Below, in pieces: positions 55,726-64,000 of a stretch of 64,000 nt of DNA (the stretch's first letter is position 1; each line of letters opens with the position of its first letter). Made by a program: the position numbers and the translations under genes. This stretch comes from Corynebacterium suedekumii. Lineage in GTDB: Bacteria; Actinomycetota; Actinomycetes; Mycobacteriales; Mycobacteriaceae. The notes beneath the pieces were generated by a model that saw only the letters and a program-made list of their open reading frames with translations, was not told where the DNA came from and searched no databases. Location of the stretch: NCBI RefSeq assembly GCF_030252185.1, contig NZ_CP126970.1, forward strand, positions 372,001 through 436,000, given 5' to 3'.

Positions 55726-56232
55726 ATGGACACCACCACGGTCGAGACGACCGTCACCGTTGTCGCCGGCCTGCTGCTGATCGTCGGCGTCCTGGGCACG
55801 ATCATCCCGATCCTGCCCGGATCACTCCTGGTCATCGGCACTCTGCTGGTGTGGGCGTGGGTGCTCGGGTCGGCGGTGTCATGGACGACCGGAATCATCG
55901 GCATCGTGCTCGCGGTGATCGGCATGAGCTCATCGGCGATTCTCACCGGGCGGAAGATGCGCCGGGAGCAGATCCCCCACGGCCCCGTCATCTTCGGTGT
56001 GGTCGTCGGCATCATCGGCATGTTCCTCGTGCCGGTGGTCGGGCTCTTCCTCGGCTTCGCCCTCGGCCTCCTCGTGGCCGAGTACGTCCGCCGCAGGGAC
56101 CTCGCGGCGGCGTGGCGTTCCTCAGTGGAGGCGCTGAAGTCCCTGGGACTCGGGATGCTGTTGGAGTTCGCCTTCGCCTCGCTCGCGGTCTTCGCTTTCG
56201 CCGTCGGGACGTTCCTGCACTTCAGCGGTTGA
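55726..56232 (+). CDS. DUF456 membrane protein
   Basis: A 168-residue polytopic protein with the DUF456 pattern (LLLIVGVLGTIIPILPGSLLVIGTLLVWAW, GRKMRREQIPHGPVIFGVVVGIIGMFLVPVVGLFLG, LVAEYVRR). Function unknown. ATG 55726 lies 7 nt behind TAGTGT (55713-55718), which overlaps the RHH stop, so it may also be transcribed as a leaderless mRNA of its own. Its last 111 bp are overlapped by the convergent membrane-protein gene. Confidence 0.85.
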   Translation: MDTTTVETTVTVVAGLLLIVGVLGTIIPILPGSLLVIGTLLVWAWVLGSAVSWTTGIIGIVLAVIGMSSSAILTGRKMRREQIPHGPVIFGVVVGIIGMFLVPVVGLFLGFALGLLVAEYVRRRDLAAAWRSSVEALKSLGLGMLLEFAFASLAVFAFAVGTFLHFSG

Positions 56233-56967
56233 GGCCGGCACCGGGGCGACCGGGCGGCGACGGACGATGATCCAGAACGCCAGTACCAGCAGCAGGCCCA
56301 TGGCCGAGACCTCACCGGTGGTCTCCAGCAGGATCCCCGTCTGGATCACCGACACCGAGGATCCCTCCGGGATGAGGATGAGCAGCTGGTCGAGGACGAC
56401 GCCGAAAGCCACGAGAATGGCGGCGGCGCCGATGAACAGCCAGGAGTCCCGGCGCGCGGGGCGGGGCGCCCGGATGTGGGCGATGAGCAGCCCGATCCCG
56501 AGGACACCCGCCAGCCCGCCCCACACCGCGAGTTCGCCGCTGTCCTGCGGGCGCAGGCCGCCGATGGCGGGCAGGTCGAACTCCCGGACCAGGACCTCGC
56601 CGACGCGCTCGTGGAGCTGGAGCATGTCGTCGATGACGATGGCCGCCATGACCACACCCCAGGCGGCGTAGACGCCGATGCGTCTGATCGCCCCGGCGAA
56701 GAGCAGGAAGACCGATGCCAGGGCCATCTGGATGTGGCCGAGGATCTCCACATGGGAACCGTCGTAGTCACCGTTCCACCCCGGGTGGGAGAACACCGGG
56801 TGGAACGGTTCATCCGGGTGGTTGTATCCCAGATGGATGATGTTGCCGCCGATGAAGATGAGTACAAGGACCGCCTGGCCGACGGCCATGGCCCACACCA
56901 GTTGGCGGGAGCTCAGGCCGTCGATCTGTCGCTCGGCCATGCCCTGTGTCGTGCTGTTGTTAACCAT
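56122..56967 (-). CDS. multi-pass membrane protein of unknown function
   Basis: A 281-residue protein with about six membrane helices; notable parts are the outer loop GYNHPDEPFHPVFSHPGWNGDYDGSHVEI, rich in His and Asp, and MLQLHERVGEVLVREFDLP. I do not recognise a characterised family. The last 34 residues (from VQERPDGESEDRERGEG) are encoded opposite the DUF456 gene and are hydrophilic, so the true end could be earlier if a base is wrong. A TATAGT box (56979-56974) ends 6 nt before ATG 56967, predicting a leaderless mRNA. Confidence 0.7.
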   Translation of the reverse strand: MVNNSTTQGMAERQIDGLSSRQLVWAMAVGQAVLVLIFIGGNIIHLGYNHPDEPFHPVFSHPGWNGDYDGSHVEILGHIQMALASVFLLFAGAIRRIGVYAAWGVVMAAIVIDDMLQLHERVGEVLVREFDLPAIGGLRPQDSGELAVWGGLAGVLGIGLLIAHIRAPRPARRDSWLFIGAAAILVAFGVVLDQLLILIPEGSSVSVIQTGILLETTGEVSAMGLLLVLAFWIIVRRRPVAPVPASTAEVQERPDGESEDRERGEGELQQHPESQGLQRLH

Positions 56968-57065
56968 TCGTTCACTATAGGACGAAAAGTGGAGACAATC
57001 CCGTGATTGGTCCGATCCCACATTCTTTCTAAAGGAACTCTCATGTGGGACGAGCGTTGTCTTGA

Positions 57066-58241
57066 CTATCCGAGCAGCCAGTCATTCGGGGAGAACAGCT
57101 CGTAGCGGACGGACTTCGGGGCCTTCTCCGCGGGTAGCGACTCGAGGTCACGGCGGATCGCCCGGAGGAACTCGTTGCCGCCGCAGAGGTAGACGTCGGA
57201 GCCGGCGACCTCGTGGGCGGAGATGTCGATGAGTTGGCCGTTGTCGCGGTAGCTGTGGGCGACGGTGACGGACGGCAGCTTCTCCAGCAGGGCGGTGGTG
57301 TGGCCGAGTTGCGCGTGGGTGTCCTCGGAGGCGTCGGCGTGCAAGTAGGTGGCGGGGCGTTCCGAGCCGGTGCGGGCGAGGTAGGAGAGCATGCCCACCA
57401 TCGGGGTGGAGCCGATGCCGGAGGACACGAGCACGACCGCGCTGTCGCCGTCCTCGAGGACGAGATCGCCGGCGGCGAGGGTGGCCTGGATGGTGTCGCC
57501 GACCTCGACGTTGTCCCGGAGGAAGGTGGACACCTCACCCTCGGTCTCCACGGCGATGGTGTAGTTGCCCGGCGCCTGACCGACGATGGAGTACTGGCGC
57601 AGCTGGCGGGCCCCGTCGGGCAGGACGACCCCGATGGAGGTGTACTGGCCCGGGCGGGCGGCGGTGAGGTCGCCGTCGAGGGTGTAGGTGGTCACGGTGT
57701 CGGTGAGTTCCTTCTTCTCCACGACCGTCACGTCACGGAAGACGTCGCCGGCCTCGACGCCGTCGGAGGCGTAGAGCTGCTTTTCGTAGGCGATGAGGAC
57801 ATCCGCCATGATCCAGTAGACCTCGTCCCATGCCTCGGCGACGTCGGCGGTGACCACGTCCTCGCCGAGGACCTCGACGATCGCGGCGAAGAGGTTGTCG
57901 TGGACGATCTGGTACTGATCCTCGGTGATGCCCAGGGAGACGTGCTTGTGGCCGATGCGTGCCAGCAGGTCGACCGGGTCTGGGGCGTCGGGGTCGACGA
58001 GCATGGTGGCGAAGGTGGCCACGGAGGCGGCCAGCGCCTTCTGCTGTTCACCGGATTTCTGGTTGCCGCGGTTGAAGGTGTTGGCCAGCAGTTCCGGATG
58101 GTTGCCGAACATCGTGCGGTAGAAGGTCTGGGCGATGGTGCCGATGTTCGCGCCGACGAGGGGCAGGGTGGCCCTGACGGTCCCCTCGTGCCCGGGGGTC
58201 AGGCGGCGGTCACGGGCGGTGGGTTCGGTGGTGACGAACAA
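57066..58241 (-). CDS. hmp: flavohemoglobin (nitric oxide dioxygenase)
   Basis: Oxidises nitric oxide to nitrate using NAD(P)H. The 391 residues form a globin domain (PLVGANIGTIAQTFYRTMFGNHPELLANTFN with the proximal histidine region HKHVSLGITEDQYQIVHDNL), an FAD domain (GQYTSIGVVLPDGARQLRQYSI) and an NAD domain (SSGIGSTPMVGML, YLCGGNEFLRAI). The TTG start at 58241 is set by GAGGAG 8 nt upstream. The divergent gap to phoX has a GGTTTAACC palindrome (58295-58303) flanked by ACAC and GTGT, a possible operator, beside a TAATAT -10 box. A TCCCACAT/ATGTGGGA hairpin at 57016-57050 follows the gene. Confidence 0.93.
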   Translation of the reverse strand: MFVTTEPTARDRRLTPGHEGTVRATLPLVGANIGTIAQTFYRTMFGNHPELLANTFNRGNQKSGEQQKALAASVATFATMLVDPDAPDPVDLLARIGHKHVSLGITEDQYQIVHDNLFAAIVEVLGEDVVTADVAEAWDEVYWIMADVLIAYEKQLYASDGVEAGDVFRDVTVVEKKELTDTVTTYTLDGDLTAARPGQYTSIGVVLPDGARQLRQYSIVGQAPGNYTIAVETEGEVSTFLRDNVEVGDTIQATLAAGDLVLEDGDSAVVLVSSGIGSTPMVGMLSYLARTGSERPATYLHADASEDTHAQLGHTTALLEKLPSVTVAHSYRDNGQLIDISAHEVAGSDVYLCGGNEFLRAIRRDLESLPAEKAPKSVRYELFSPNDWLLG

Positions 58242-58395
58242 GAGCGGATCTCCTCGGAGGACGGGGTGGGGTGACTGCGTTCCTATATTACACAGGTTTA
58301 ACCGTGTTAATTCTTTGTTGGGGTCTGTACATGCCCCCCTCATAGCGTCCGGGATGCAGCAGACCGACTCCTCACCCAGTTCCCTGGAGGGCACC

Positions 58396-60484
58396 ATGGC
58401 ACTGAAGGGCCTCAACCTTCTCAGCAAGCAGTTCACCTCATCCCGCAGCTCCCTGACCTGCACCTACAAATGCGGCAACGCCTGTTTCGGCGAATGCGAG
58501 AACACCTCCGACAACCCCTACTTCGGCGACCTCGTCTCCCGCCGCGCCGCTCTCAAGGCAGGCAGCCTCACCGTCCTCACCGTCGGCGGTGGCGCGGCGA
58601 TGGCGTCCCTGGCGCCGTCCGCGGCCGCCCAGTCCTCAGGTTCCTCCGCGTTCGGATCGTCCCTGCCGGGATCCTCCGGCACCACCGGCCACGTGTCCGA
58701 CCGGGGCCTGCAGTTCGAGGCCGTCGCCCCGAACGAGGACGACAAGGTCACCGTCCCCGCCGGTTACGAGCAGTCCGTCCTCATCGCCTGGGGCGACCCG
58801 GTCATCGAGGGGGCACCGGAGTTCGACATCCACAACCAGACCCTGGCCGCCGCCGAGCAGCAGTTCGGCTTCAACAACGACTTCGCCGGCCTGCTCCCCC
58901 ACCCCACCGACGCGAACCGCCTCCTCTACGTCTGCTCACACGAGTACACCACCGAGCCGCAGATGTTCCCGAACTACGACGCCGACAACCCCACCGAGGA
59001 GCAGGTCCGCATCGGCATCGCCGACCACGGCCACACCATCCTCGAGGTCTCCACGGCCGAGGGCACCGGTGAGCTTACCCGCGAGTTCGGGCCGCTCAAC
59101 CGCCGTATCACCGGCACCACCGAGTTCCGCCTCGTCGGCCCAGGCGCCGGCTCCGACTACGTCAAGACCTCCGCCGACCCAACCGGCACCCGCGTGGCGG
59201 GCACCTTCAACAACTGCGCCGGGGGCCTGACCCCGTGGGGCACCATGCTGTCCGGCGAGGAGAACTTCGACATCTACTTCGGCAACGCCGACGCCGTCGC
59301 CGACAAGCGGGCCCGCACCTCCGTCGCCCGCTTCGGCGCCGCCGAGGGCGAGTCCGACCGCAAGTGGGAGCGCTTCGACCCCCGCTTCGACCTGGGCCGC
59401 GAGCCCAACGAGTTCAACCGCTTCGGCTACCTCGTGGAGATCAACCCCTACGACCCGACCTCCACCCCCGTCAAGCACATGGCGTGTGGCCGTTTTCAAG
59501 CACGAGGCCGGCAACATCCACCTCACCGCCGACGGCACCGTCGTCTGCTATTCCGGCGACGACGCCCGCTTCGAGTACCTGTACAAGTTCGTCTCCACGA
59601 AGAAGATGATCGAGGGCGACATGGCCCACAACATGACCATCCTCGACGAGGGCACCCTCTACGTCGCCGTCATGGCGGGCAACTCCCCGCAGTCCGAGAT
59701 CGACGGTTCCGGCGAGCTCCCCTCCGACGGGGCCTTCGACGGCGCCGGCCACTGGGCGAAGCTCATGACCGTCGACGCCGCGGGCAACGCGCAGTCCCAC
59801 GTCGACGGTTTCACCGGCGAGCAGGTGGCCATCTTCACCCGCGAGGCCGCCGACGCCGTCGGCGCCACCAAGATGGACCGCCCCGAGGACGTGGAGATCT
59901 CCCCGGTCACCGGCAAGGTCTACATGGCGCTGACGAACAACTCCTACCGCGGCGCCGCGGAGAAGTCGAAGGAGGGCGTCATGGAGTACGCCCCCGTCAA
60001 GGAGAACAAGAACGGCCTGGTCATGGAGATCGTCGACGATCACGCCGGTGAGCAGTTCACGTGGAACCTCATCCTCGTCTGCGGTGACCCGGACGAGGCG
60101 TACACCTACTTCGGCGGCTTCGACAAGGCGAAGGTGTCCCCGATCTCCTGCCCGGACAACCTCGACTTCGACGAGTTCGGCAACCTGTGGATCTCCACCG
60201 ACGGCAACGCCTTCGGTTCCAACGACGGCCTCTACGCCATGACCGTCGAGGGCCCCAACCGCGGTGAGCTCAAGTGCTTCCTCACCGTCCCCTACGCCGC
60301 GGAGACCTGCGGCCCGATCGTGCAGCGCGAGCGGGCCCTGGTCAACGTCCAGCACCCCGGTGAGACGGATGACGCGACCGTCGAGAACCCGGCCTCGCAC
60401 TGGCCGGACGGCGGGAACTCCGCACCGCGCCCCGCTGTGGCGCAGGTGTGGAAGGCGGACGGCGGGCAGATCGGCGTCGAGTAG
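58396..60484 (+). pseudogene. phoX: PhoX-type alkaline phosphatase (DUF839), one frameshift
   Basis: Corrected length 695 residues. PhoX enzymes are calcium/iron-dependent, Tat-exported phosphatases. The N-terminus has KCGNACFGECENTSDNPYFGD with a Cys cluster, then SRRAALKAGSLTVLTVGGG as Tat signal; the body shows GLLPHPTDANRLLYVCSHEYTTEPQMF, NNCAGGLTPWGTMLSGEEN and RPEDVEISPVTGKVYMALTNN. The frame breaks in the TTTT run at 59493-59496 (one T too many) between GRF and KHEAGNIHLT. ATG 58396 follows GGAGGG. It is divergent from hmp and ends with a strong terminator at 60497. An alternative name is plain DUF839 protein. Confidence 0.83.
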
Positions 60485-60496
60485 CGATCACCCCCA

Positions 60497-60538
60497 CCCC
60501 GGGCCGTCAGACAGCAGACGTCTGACTGCCTGGGGTTT
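60497..60538 (+). terminator. terminator of phoX
   Basis: A 16-bp stem with two mismatches (CCCCGGGC, C, GTCAGAC against GTCTGAC, T, GCC, T, GGGG), a seven-base loop and a following TTT. It lies 13 bp after the phoX stop. Confidence 0.75.
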
Positions 60539-60639
60539 CCTACGTGTCCTGATCCACACATACCCCCTGGGGTGACCCTGGCCATGAGCTGTGAGACAGT
60601 TAACACCGTCACTATCAGATCCAGTCGAGGGATGCACCC

Positions 60640-62355
60640 ATGAACTCACTCATCCTTGCCGTCATCGGTGTCGGTATGATGATCGGCGGATACCTCCTCT
60701 ATTCCCGTTTCCTGGGCAAGAGGGTGTACCAGCTGTCCGACGCGTACAAGACGCCCGCCCACACGATGAACGACGGTGTGGACTTCGTCCCCACCAACAA
60801 GTATGTCCTGTGGGGGCACCACTTCACCTCCGTCGCCGGCGCGGCCCCCATCGTGGGCCCCGCCGTCGCCGTTATCTGGGGATGGTTCCCCGCCTTCCTG
60901 TGGGTGACCATCGGCACGGTGTTCATCGCGGGCATGCACGACTTCGGTGCGCTGTGGGCGTCGCAACGCCACAAGGGCCAGTCGATCGGCACCCTGTCGG
61001 GACGCTACATCGGCGCCCGCGGCCGCAACCTCTTCCTCGTGGTCATCTTCCTGCTGCTGCTCATGGTCGTCGCCGCGTTCGCCGTGGTCATCTCCGGCCT
61101 GCTGGTCTCCACCCCGACCGCGGTCATCCCGACCTGGGGCGCGATCATCGTCGCCCTGTTCGTCGGCCAGGCCATCTACCGTTTCAAGTGGAACCTGCCG
61201 GTCGTCTCCGTCGTCGGCGTCGTCGTCCTCTACGCCCTGATGATCATCGGCGACCGTTTCCCCGTCGTCCTGCCGGACTCCATCCTGGGCCTGTCCCCCA
61301 ACGCCTTCTGGATCATCGTCCTGTTCATCTACGGCGGCATCGCCTCCCTCCTGCCGGTGTGGGTCCTGCTCCAGCCCCGTGACTACATCAACGGCCTGCA
61401 GCTCTTCGTCGGCCTGGGCATCCTCTACGGTGCGTTCCTGGTCACCGCCCCGACCGTTGTCGCCCCGGCCATCAACAACAACGTCCCCGACGGCACCCCG
61501 TCGATGTTCCCGCTGCTGTTCGTCACCATCGCCTGCGGCGCGATCTCCGGCTTCCACGGCATCGTCTCCTCCGGCACCTCCTCCAAGCAGCTGGACAAGG
61601 AGACCGACTCCCGTTTCGTCGGTTACTTCGGCGCCGTCGGCGAGGGCCTGCTCGCCCTGGGCACGATCATCGCCACCACCTCCGGTTACCGCACCCTGCA
61701 GGACTGGGAGGCCGTGTACACCGCGTTCAACCAGGGCGGTGTCAACGCATTCGTCGAGGGCGGCGGCAATCTCATCAACCAGGGCCTGGGCATCCCCACC
61801 TCCCTGTCCGCCACCATCCTCGCCACCATGGCCGTCCTCTTCGCCGCCACCACGATGGACACCGGCGTGCGCCTCCAGCGATTCGTCGTCCAGGAGATCG
61901 GCGAGATCATGGGCGTCAAGCTCTCCGGTCTCGTGGCCACCGTCATCGTCGTGGTCGTCGCCCTGGCGCTGACGTTCTCCGCGGGCGGGGACGGTTCCGG
62001 CGGCATGCTCATCTGGCCGCTGTTCGGCACCACCAACCAGCTCATGGCGGCGCTGACACTGTCCATCCTCTGCGTCATCCTCACCCGCCTGCGCCGACCC
62101 ACCTGGCCGGTCCTCGTGCCGCTCATCTTCGTCCTGGTCATGTCCCTGTGGGCGGCGATCGTCCAGATCGGACAGTTCTGGGAGGCGCAGAACTGGCTGC
62201 TGCTCGGCCTGGACATCATCATCCTCATCTGCGCCGTCTGGGTCACGGTCGAGGCGTTCGCCGCCATGAACCGCGCCCGCAACGAGGACCCGACCATCTG
62301 GTCCGACGAGGACACCGACGCCCCCGCGCCGGTCGTCCCCGCCAAGAAGCTCTAG
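60640..62355 (+). CDS. cstA: CstA-family carbon-starvation / pyruvate-type transporter
   Basis: Polytopic membrane protein of 571 residues, about fifteen helices, with the family motifs GHHFTSVAGAAPIVGPAVAVIWGW, GCGAISGFHGIVSSGTSSKQL-like (TIACGAISGFHGIVSSG) and WPLFGTTNQLMAAL. CstA proteins import peptides or pyruvate; this one is clearly shorter than E. coli CstA, as in the actinobacterial subgroup. ATG 60640 follows GAGGGA. The next gene starts 7 bp later, so it forms an operon with cory-CC-star and ArsA genes. The 155-bp gap before it has the phoX terminator and the cstA promoter. Confidence 0.9.
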   Translation: MNSLILAVIGVGMMIGGYLLYSRFLGKRVYQLSDAYKTPAHTMNDGVDFVPTNKYVLWGHHFTSVAGAAPIVGPAVAVIWGWFPAFLWVTIGTVFIAGMHDFGALWASQRHKGQSIGTLSGRYIGARGRNLFLVVIFLLLLMVVAAFAVVISGLLVSTPTAVIPTWGAIIVALFVGQAIYRFKWNLPVVSVVGVVVLYALMIIGDRFPVVLPDSILGLSPNAFWIIVLFIYGGIASLLPVWVLLQPRDYINGLQLFVGLGILYGAFLVTAPTVVAPAINNNVPDGTPSMFPLLFVTIACGAISGFHGIVSSGTSSKQLDKETDSRFVGYFGAVGEGLLALGTIIATTSGYRTLQDWEAVYTAFNQGGVNAFVEGGGNLINQGLGIPTSLSATILATMAVLFAATTMDTGVRLQRFVVQEIGEIMGVKLSGLVATVIVVVVALALTFSAGGDGSGGMLIWPLFGTTNQLMAALTLSILCVILTRLRRPTWPVLVPLIFVLVMSLWAAIVQIGQFWEAQNWLLLGLDIIILICAVWVTVEAFAAMNRARNEDPTIWSDEDTDAPAPVVPAKKL

Positions 62356-62362
62356 GGCGGTC

Positions 62363-62626
62363 ATGGGGATCCGGGACCGGCTGAAGGCCTTCAGCGACGG
62401 GCTGACGGAGTACTACGCCGGCCCGTACCGGGCCACCTTCGTCAAGGCCCGCCAGCAGGAGGACGACCTGTTCATGATGCTGGTCATGTCGGAGGCCCTC
62501 GGCGTCCCTAACCCGGCCAGCTACTACACCCTCGAGCTGCTGCCCATCGTCTACGAGGACTTCCACGCCTGGCACCGCCGCATGGGCATGGAGCACTCAC
62601 CCCTGGAGAACATACAGTGCTGCTAG
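62363..62626 (+). CDS. cory-CC-star protein
   Basis: An 87-residue protein starting MGIRDRLKAFSDGLTEYYAGPYRATFVKARQ and ending HSPLENIQCC, two cysteines directly before the stop, the feature that names this family. Function is unknown; it regularly precedes an ArsA/Get3-like ATPase, as here, where they overlap by 10 bp. The CC end may bind a metal or a lipid or be recognised by the ATPase. It follows cstA by 7 bp. Confidence 0.88.
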   Translation: MGIRDRLKAFSDGLTEYYAGPYRATFVKARQQEDDLFMMLVMSEALGVPNPASYYTLELLPIVYEDFHAWHRRMGMEHSPLENIQCC

Positions 62627-63582
62627 AGCTCATCGGCGACACCCGGATCGTCTTCTTCGGCGGCAAGGGCGGCGTGGGCAAGACGACCGTCGCCTCCGCC
62701 ACTGCCACCGCCCTGGCCGCCGCCGGACGCCGCGTCCTGCTGGTCTCCACCGACCCGGCCCACAACCTGGGTCACCTGTGGGGCGTGCGCATCGGTGACC
62801 GCATCACCACCGTCCGCGAGCATCTCGACGTCATCGAGCTCGACCCCGCCGAGACCACCCGGCAGCACCTCGCCGAGGTCGGCCACACCATGCGGCAGAT
62901 GATGCCGGAGCACCTCCACGGTGAGGTGAGCAGGCATCTCGAACTCTCCGCCCAGTCCCCCGGCACCCACGAGGCGGCGATTCTCGAACGCATCGCCACC
63001 CTCGTCGCCGAGGAATCCGACCGCTACGACCACGTCGTCTTCGACACCGCCCCCTCCGGCCACACCTCCCGCCTCATGGCCCTGCCGGAGCTCATGGCCG
63101 CCTGGACCGACGGCCTGCTCGACCGCCGCGCGAAATCCGAGCACCTCTCCGCGGTCGTCCGCGGCCTGTCCCCCACCGGCCGCGACCACGTGGTCACCGG
63201 GGCCGTCGACCCCGTCGACCGCCGCAACCAGCAGCTACGCTCCATCCTGCTCAAACGCCGCGAACGCTTCACCCACCTGCGCGACGTCCTCACCGACCCG
63301 GCACAGTGTGTCTTCTTCATCGTCCTCACCGCCGAGCGACTCCCCGTCCTCGAGACGGCCGAGTTCCACGCCGAACTGCGCTCCTCCGGCGTCCGCGTCG
63401 GCGGCCTGGTGGTCAACCGCCGCTCCCCTGCGGACCAGGGTGGCTTCCTGGCGCAGCGCCGCACCCACGAGGAGGAGGCGCTGACCACCCTGCGTATCGA
63501 CGCCCCCGTGGTCCATCTCCCCCTCCAGCCCACCGAGGTCACGGGAGCGTCAGGCCTGGAGGCCTTCGCCCGGCTGCTCTGA
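62617..63582 (+). CDS. ArsA/Get3-family ATPase
   Basis: A 321-residue SIMIBI ATPase with one nucleotide-binding half: deviant P-loop GGKGGVGKTT (15-24), switch STDPAHNLGHLWG, and DTAPSGHTSRLM. ArsA pumps arsenite, Get3 inserts tail-anchored proteins; bacterial single-half forms are mostly uncharacterised. No arsenic genes are nearby, while the CC-ending small protein overlaps its start, so a client-delivery role for that protein or for CstA is more plausible. GTG 62617 is used because family residues begin at once. It overlaps the convergent fragment at 63550. Confidence 0.88.
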   Translation: MLLELIGDTRIVFFGGKGGVGKTTVASATATALAAAGRRVLLVSTDPAHNLGHLWGVRIGDRITTVREHLDVIELDPAETTRQHLAEVGHTMRQMMPEHLHGEVSRHLELSAQSPGTHEAAILERIATLVAEESDRYDHVVFDTAPSGHTSRLMALPELMAAWTDGLLDRRAKSEHLSAVVRGLSPTGRDHVVTGAVDPVDRRNQQLRSILLKRRERFTHLRDVLTDPAQCVFFIVLTAERLPVLETAEFHAELRSSGVRVGGLVVNRRSPADQGGFLAQRRTHEEEALTTLRIDAPVVHLPLQPTEVTGASGLEAFARLL

Positions 63583-63834
63583 GTCAACGGGAGAAGACTC
63601 AGGAGTCGAGCGGACAATCGCCCAATCGGGTCCATGCTTCTCACGTATGACGGCGAGCCCGTTCGTCCACAGCAGCCGTAACATGGCACTCAGTTCTCTG
63701 TGCGACTGCGATTCTTGAATGAGCTCGGTTGTTCGAGCATCAACACCCCGTGCCTTCTCAGACTCCACAACCACGATCCCCACTGCGTCGCGGCCATAAT
63801 CTAAACGCACGGCCACCAGGCTTCGAGAGTGCAT
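63550..63834 (-). pseudogene. hypothetical protein, probably truncated at its start by an IS6-type element
   Basis: The frame gives HSRSLVAVRLDYGRDAVGIVVVESEKARG and further helical sequence to GPDWAIVRSTPESSP. Codon use is less GC-biased than in neighbours, suggesting acquired DNA. The frame is open upstream into the IS terminal repeat at 63840, and no ribosome-binding site precedes ATG 63834, so the original start was probably lost. The end overlaps the ArsA gene by 33 bp. I do not recognise a family. Confidence 0.55.
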
Positions 63835-63839
63835 TTTCA

Positions 63840-64000
63840 GGTGCTGTTGCAAAGTTGGGCGGAGAGCAGCGAAGACTCAGTTTCTCATTCCATGATGGCC
63901 GCTGCGTGTGGGCGTTCTCAGGCCGTCTCGAAGACCCGGTTGACGATCACCGCGTCCGGGTTCGGTTGCCCGTAGGCAAACATCGTGCCTTGCCCTTTCC
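63840..64000 (-). mobile_element. end of an IS6-family element (rest outside window)
   Basis: GGTGCTGTTGCAAAGTTGG at 63840 closely matches the terminal repeats of IS6-family elements (GGCNCTGTTGCAAA in IS26 and IS6100). A transposase C-terminus on the minus strand ends 78 bp inside. The element continues beyond the window. Confidence 0.75.
63918..64000 (-). CDS. IS6-family transposase, C-terminal end only
   Basis: Twenty-six codons before the TGA at 63920-63918 read KGQGTMFAYGQPNPD followed by AVIVNRVFETA. The KGQ start and VNRVFE end resemble the C-termini of IS6 transposases, and the location beside an IS6-like terminal repeat agrees. The rest lies right of the window. Confidence 0.6.
   Translation of the reverse strand, partial: KGQGTMFAYGQPNPDAVIVNRVFETA

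Noticed and set aside
60506..60526. GTCAGAC...GTCTGAC with inner CAGACGTCTG, similar to the palindrome at 16362
   Set aside because: It is the inner stem and loop of the phoX terminator. The shared 19-base similarity to 16353-16373 is about what chance allows in 64 kb, so I do not claim a common regulator.

Overview
The window looks like a chromosomal segment of a high-GC Corynebacterium; I do not assign a species. The backbone keeps an order I know from Mycobacterium tuberculosis: cysS, ispF, ispD, carD, lpqE, radA, disA, an Rv3587c-like anchored protein, a beta-carbonic anhydrase, mutY, then clpC and lysS. Very short spacing between TANNNT -10 boxes and start codons (leaderless transcripts), DtxR/GntR-era corynebacterial gene families such as cory-CC-star, and a C. 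glutamicum-like nag/nan/sia cluster all fit the genus. I saw no rRNA, tRNA or CRISPR array.

Layout. 1-16 kb: an amino-sugar and sialic-acid region separates cysS from ispF. It holds nagAB, nanAKE, the GntR regulator nanR, a siaEFGI-type ABC importer, a DUF222/HNH gene, and a GlcNAc-type PTS (antiterminator, IICB, separate IIA) with a visible RAT antiterminator hairpin. 16-23.7 kb: conserved housekeeping block ispF to mutY. 23.7-28.2 kb: two-component system, erythromycin-esterase-like protein, DUF4236 protein, secreted lipase. 28.3-31 kb: clpC. 31-38.4 kb: an SDR, two paralogous DHA2 drug exporters bracketing a small roadblock/GTPase/roadblock module, and a DUF418 membrane protein. 38.5-40.2 kb: a complete IS with perfect 17-bp terminal repeats. 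40.3-50.7 kb: a nickel/peptide-type ABC importer followed by ureABCEFGD. 50.8-56.9 kb: EamA transporter, lysS, and an SPFH / ribbon-helix-helix / DUF456 cluster with tandem palindromic operators. 57-63.6 kb: flavohemoglobin, PhoX-type phosphatase, CstA, cory-CC-star and an ArsA-type ATPase. The right edge enters an IS6-type element that appears to truncate a small gene.

How genes work together: sialic acid taken up by SiaEFGI is cleaved by NanA, phosphorylated by NanK, epimerised by NanE and fed through NagA/NagB to fructose-6-phosphate; GlcNAc enters by the PTS directly at NagA. NanE, however, carries a frameshift and also lacks its phosphate-loop segment. The ABC importer with a His-Gly tail probably supplies nickel to the urease.

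Eight single-base indels interrupt seven genes (nanE, siaG twice, a histidine kinase, the esterase, an ABC ATPase, the EamA transporter, phoX). Most sit in short homopolymers, so sequencing error and real decay must be separated before calling these pseudogenes. The most unusual candidates are the roadblock/GTPase module, whose first roadblock gene is followed in the same frame by a Pro-Glu-rich tail behind a UGA stop, and the SPFH-RHH operon with two palindromes exactly 21 bp apart.
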